DNA from: Lotus japonicus | Lineage: Eukaryota; Streptophyta; Magnoliopsida; Fabales; Fabaceae | Assembly: GCF_012489685.1 (NCBI RefSeq) | Contig: NC_080045.1 | Span: 9,387,648-9,451,647 of the forward strand | DNA: 64,000 nucleotides | Direction: 5' to 3' | In this document: positions 61,477 to 64,000 of the stretch, one piece after another | Layout: every line of letters starts with the position of its first letter | Position numbering within the stretch: the stretch's first letter is position 1 | Made by a program: the position numbers and the translations under genes | The notes under the pieces: model-generated | Database searches by the model: none | What the model was told of the DNA's origin: nothing | Seen by the model: only the letters and a program-made list of their open reading frames with translations

Positions 61477-62547
61477 ATGGCTGATACTGATTCTACCACG
61501 GGTTCTCCCATTGGCGACACCACTATGGTTCCCACGCCGACGGCGCCGTCGTCCTCCCCTGCCAAGTCGGATTTCCATCCGGCCCTTGCCGTCACCAATA
61601 TCAAAAACAACATTCCTTTCAAACTTGAGATTGACAAGGATCATTATGCTTTGTGGGCTGAATTGTTTGAAACTCATGCTCACGCCACTCAAGTCCTCCA
61701 CCACATCATTCCTCAAGCTGACATGAAGCCTCCTGCGCGCACCGATGCTTCCTATGCCCGGTGGGCCACTCTTGACTCTACTGTCAAACAGTGGATTTAT
61801 TCCACCATCTCCTTTGACCTTCTCTCCACTGTTATGGAGAAAGGTTCTACTGCTATGGCTACTTGGAACCGTATAGCGTCTATGTTTGAGGACAATCAGA
61901 ACTCTCGTGCTGTCGCTCTCGACCAGGATTTCATCTCCACTCGCATGGAGAATTTTCCTAATGTTTCAGCCTATTGTCAGCGTCTGAAACATATCTCTGA
62001 TCAGTTGCGGAATGTTGGTGCCCCAGTCAGTGACCATCGTCTTGTTCTCCAGTTGGTCACTGGTCTCATTGAGCCTTTCCGTGGAGTTGCCACCCTGATC
62101 CGTCAGAGCGAGCCTTTGCCTTCTTTCCTTAAGGTCCGCTCCATGCTGATTTTAGAGGAATCTGGTCTCGCCAAGATGTCAGGCCCTGCCTCTCCGACTG
62201 CTTTGCACACCTCTGCTTCCCGTCCACATGCCTCCGTTGCCTTCTCTCAGCAGCGACCCACCTACCGCAGCGATCAGGGACACTCCAACCATCGTTATGG
62301 GTCAGGGCACAATCGGAATTATCAGGGTGGTTCTGGTAAACCTAAGAAGAAAGGTGGCTCCCGTTATCCTGGATCATCTGGCTCCTCTGGTTCCTCTGCT
62401 GCATCTCCTCCACCATGGCGCCCATCTCCGCAGGCATCCTGGAGTCCCTGGGTTGGGCTCCTCCCCCTTGGGGCATGCCTCCCTGTCCTTACCCCACATC
62501 TCAGTGGTCGCGTCCCATGGGTCCTCCGCAGCAACCCAGCGTTCTAG
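61477..62547 (+). CDS. Copia gag (UBN2-type)
   Basis: The likely start is MADTDSTTG at 61477; the frame is open upstream to an ATG at 61255, but that part is Arg/Pro-rich leader-like sequence. The UBN2-type gag core contains [34 protein letters not shown] and [18 protein letters not shown]. The tail is Gly/Ser/Pro-rich, with no CCHC knuckle visible. From about 62410 the true reading continues in the pol frame, so the last about 45 codons here are out of frame. Gag forms the particle that packages element RNA. Confidence 0.8.
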   Translation: MADTDSTTGSPIGDTTMVPTPTAPSSSPAKSDFHPALAVTNIKNNIPFKLEIDKDHYALWAELFETHAHATQVLHHIIPQADMKPPARTDASYARWATLDSTVKQWIYSTISFDLLSTVMEKGSTAMATWNRIASMFEDNQNSRAVALDQDFISTRMENFPNVSAYCQRLKHISDQLRNVGAPVSDHRLVLQLVTGLIEPFRGVATLIRQSEPLPSFLKVRSMLILEESGLAKMSGPASPTALHTSASRPHASVAFSQQRPTYRSDQGHSNHRYGSGHNRNYQGGSGKPKKKGGSRYPGSSGSSGSSAASPPPWRPSPQASWSPWVGLLPLGACLPVLTPHLSGRVPWVLRSNPAF

Positions 62548-64000
62548 GTCAGCGTCCTCAGGCCTACACCGCTACTGCTTCTCCAGCACCCACTGATATC
62601 GTTGCTGCCATGCACACCATGGACACCGGCGCCTCATCTCATACTACGGCATCTCAAGGTACTCTTACGTCTTATTCTAATTTAAGTCATTTAAATCAGA
62701 AACTGATAGTTGGTAGTGGTCAGGGCATTCCAATTCGGGGTTCGGGACATACTTCTATTCCTACTCCACACAAACCTTTAGCACTCAATCATGTCTTGCA
62801 CACTCCGCGAATTATTAAAAACTTAATTTCTGTGCGACAACTCACTACTGACAATAATGTTTCTGTTTCTTTTGATCCATTTGGATTCTCGGTGTCGGAC
62901 TTCCAGACGGGAATGCCTCTCCTGAGATGTAACAGCCTTGACGACCTCTACCCAGTCACCCGTTCTTCTCATTTTGCTGGTCTTGCTTCTGGTGTCTGGC
63001 ACAATCGCCTTGGTCATCCTGCTTCCTCAGCTTTAAATCACCTTAGGAATAATAAACTTATTTTTTGTGAACCTTCGAGTTCTAGTTCTGTTTGTGATTC
63101 TTGTGTTTTAGGCAAACATGTTCGGTTGCCTTTTAGTTCCTCTGAAACTATTACTTTGAGGCCATTTGATATTTTGCATAGTGACTTATGGACGTCTCCT
63201 ATTTTAAGCACTGCTGGTCATCGTTATTACGTTTTGTTTTTGGATGATCACACTGATTTTTTATGGACGTTTCCAATTGGTAAGAAATCTCAAGTTTATG
63301 AAATATTTACTACCCTTGCTACGCTTATTAAAACTCAATTTTCAGCAAATATCAAATGTCTCCAATGTGATAATGGACGTGAATATGACAATGCCTCTTT
63401 CCACCGGTATTGTAATGCTAATGGTCTTATTTTTCGCTTCTCTTGCCCTCACACTTCTTCTCAAAACGGCAAAGCAGAACGCAAAATTCGCACCATTAAC
63501 AATATGATCCGCACTCTCCTCGCGCATTCGTCTGTTCCTCCTTCTTTTTGGCATCATGCCCTTCAAATGGCAACGTACCTTCTAAACATTTTGCCCCGCA
63601 AGACACTTCAGAATGATTCTCCTACTCATTTATTGTATCATCGTGACCCTTCATACTCACACTTACGTGTCTTTGGTTGTCTATGTTTTCCTCTCTTTCC
63701 TTCCGCTACAATTAACAAATTACAACCACGATCGACTCCGTGTGTTTTTCTGGGGTATCCGATAAATCACAGAGGTTATAAATGTTAAGATATGTCACAC
63801 AGAAAAATTATAATATCGCGGCATGTCTTGTTTGATGAAACCCAATTCCCCTTTGCCGACATGTCCTTGAATCCTCCACCTTCTTATGAGTGTTTCACCG
63901 AGGACCTCTCTCCTTATTTAATACACCATTGGCACACTGTGTCCTCCCGACCACCTGACCCTTCGGTCCCGCCGTCGAGTCTCACTAACTCTTCGCCTTC
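62415..64000 (+). pseudogene. Copia pol: protease, GAG-pre-integrase, integrase (continues off window)
   Basis: A Pro-rich linker is followed by the aspartic protease active site (MDTGASSH), apparently with a short deletion just before it relative to the family. Next come the integrase zinc finger (WHNRLGHPA, CDSCVLGKH) and the integrase core: Asp in HSDLWTSP, Asp in QCDNGREY, Glu in NGKAERKIR. The C-terminal domain reaches RVFGCLCFPLF. An in-frame TAA at 63786-63788, in the GYKC-stop-DMSHRKIIISRHV block, breaks it, and the frame reopens to the window edge. RT and RNase H lie outside the window. It is one frame apart from gag. Confidence 0.88.

Larger units (their letters stand above)
60822..64000 (+). 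mobile_element. Ty1/copia retrotransposon, 5' part
   Basis: A 144-bp LTR (60822-60965) starts TGTATATTG and ends CCTTACA. It is followed at once by TGGTATCATTGAGCAGG (60966), a Met-tRNA half primer site. Gag and pol follow in the + direction and run off the window. Gag and pol are in different frames and pol has a stop at 63786, so it is defective. The predicted target duplication is ATAGC (60817-60821), to be found after the 3' LTR outside the window. Confidence 0.9.

Overview
This is plant nuclear DNA. It has GT-AG introns, long AT-rich spacers, and a dense mix of LTR retrotransposons, L1 LINEs, a SINE and small DNA transposons. The repeat families (a TRIM with TGTTAGAAGTCCCACATTGG-type ends, Tat/gypsy elements with an antisense gene, nested Stowaway-like MITEs) suggest a eudicot, probably a legume; the species cannot be fixed from the sequence alone. 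No rRNA, tRNA, CRISPR or prokaryotic features were found.

Three host genes look functional: a single-finger C2H2 repressor-type zinc finger gene (20178-21059, +), a three-exon mitochondrial MAM33/p32-type glycoprotein gene (24025-26472, -), and a three-exon PPPDE/DeSI-like deSUMOylase-type gene (51422-53978, +). They appear unrelated in function and are simply spaced through repeat-rich DNA.

Layout. 1-5677: 3' part of a Tat-lineage Ty3/gypsy element with integrase (+), a spliced antisense gene (-) with its own TATA box, a polypurine tract and a 3' LTR. 7188-9093: a complete non-autonomous hAT element with a perfect 8-bp target duplication, holding gene and LINE fragments. 9102-10070: probable leader remnant of another gypsy element. 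10710-11062: a complete TRIM (-). 12191-14799: a complete non-autonomous LTR element with two 349-bp LTRs, a tRNA-Lys primer site, a 5-bp target duplication and a 62-bp tandem array, set between GTG-rich and CCA-rich low-complexity DNA. 18851-19709: a collapsed chromovirus. 20178-21059: zinc finger gene. 24025-34440: a tandem segmental duplication; the first unit carries the intact MAM33 gene, the second a broken copy. 34508-40074: a large imperfect palindrome whose arms carry inverted, broken copies of the first exon of an AT-hook (AHL) gene. 40500-42000: nested MITEs. 42078-48052: a nearly full-length L1 (-) with two lesions in ORF2. 50250-50870: L1 RNase H relic. 51422-53978: PPPDE gene. 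59560-60821: L1 3' end interrupted by a Ty1/copia element (60822 to the window end).

Most of the content is therefore transposon biology. The most unusual items are the AHL palindrome (a possible hairpin-RNA locus), the spliced antisense gene of the Tat element, and the duplicated and decayed MAM33 segment.
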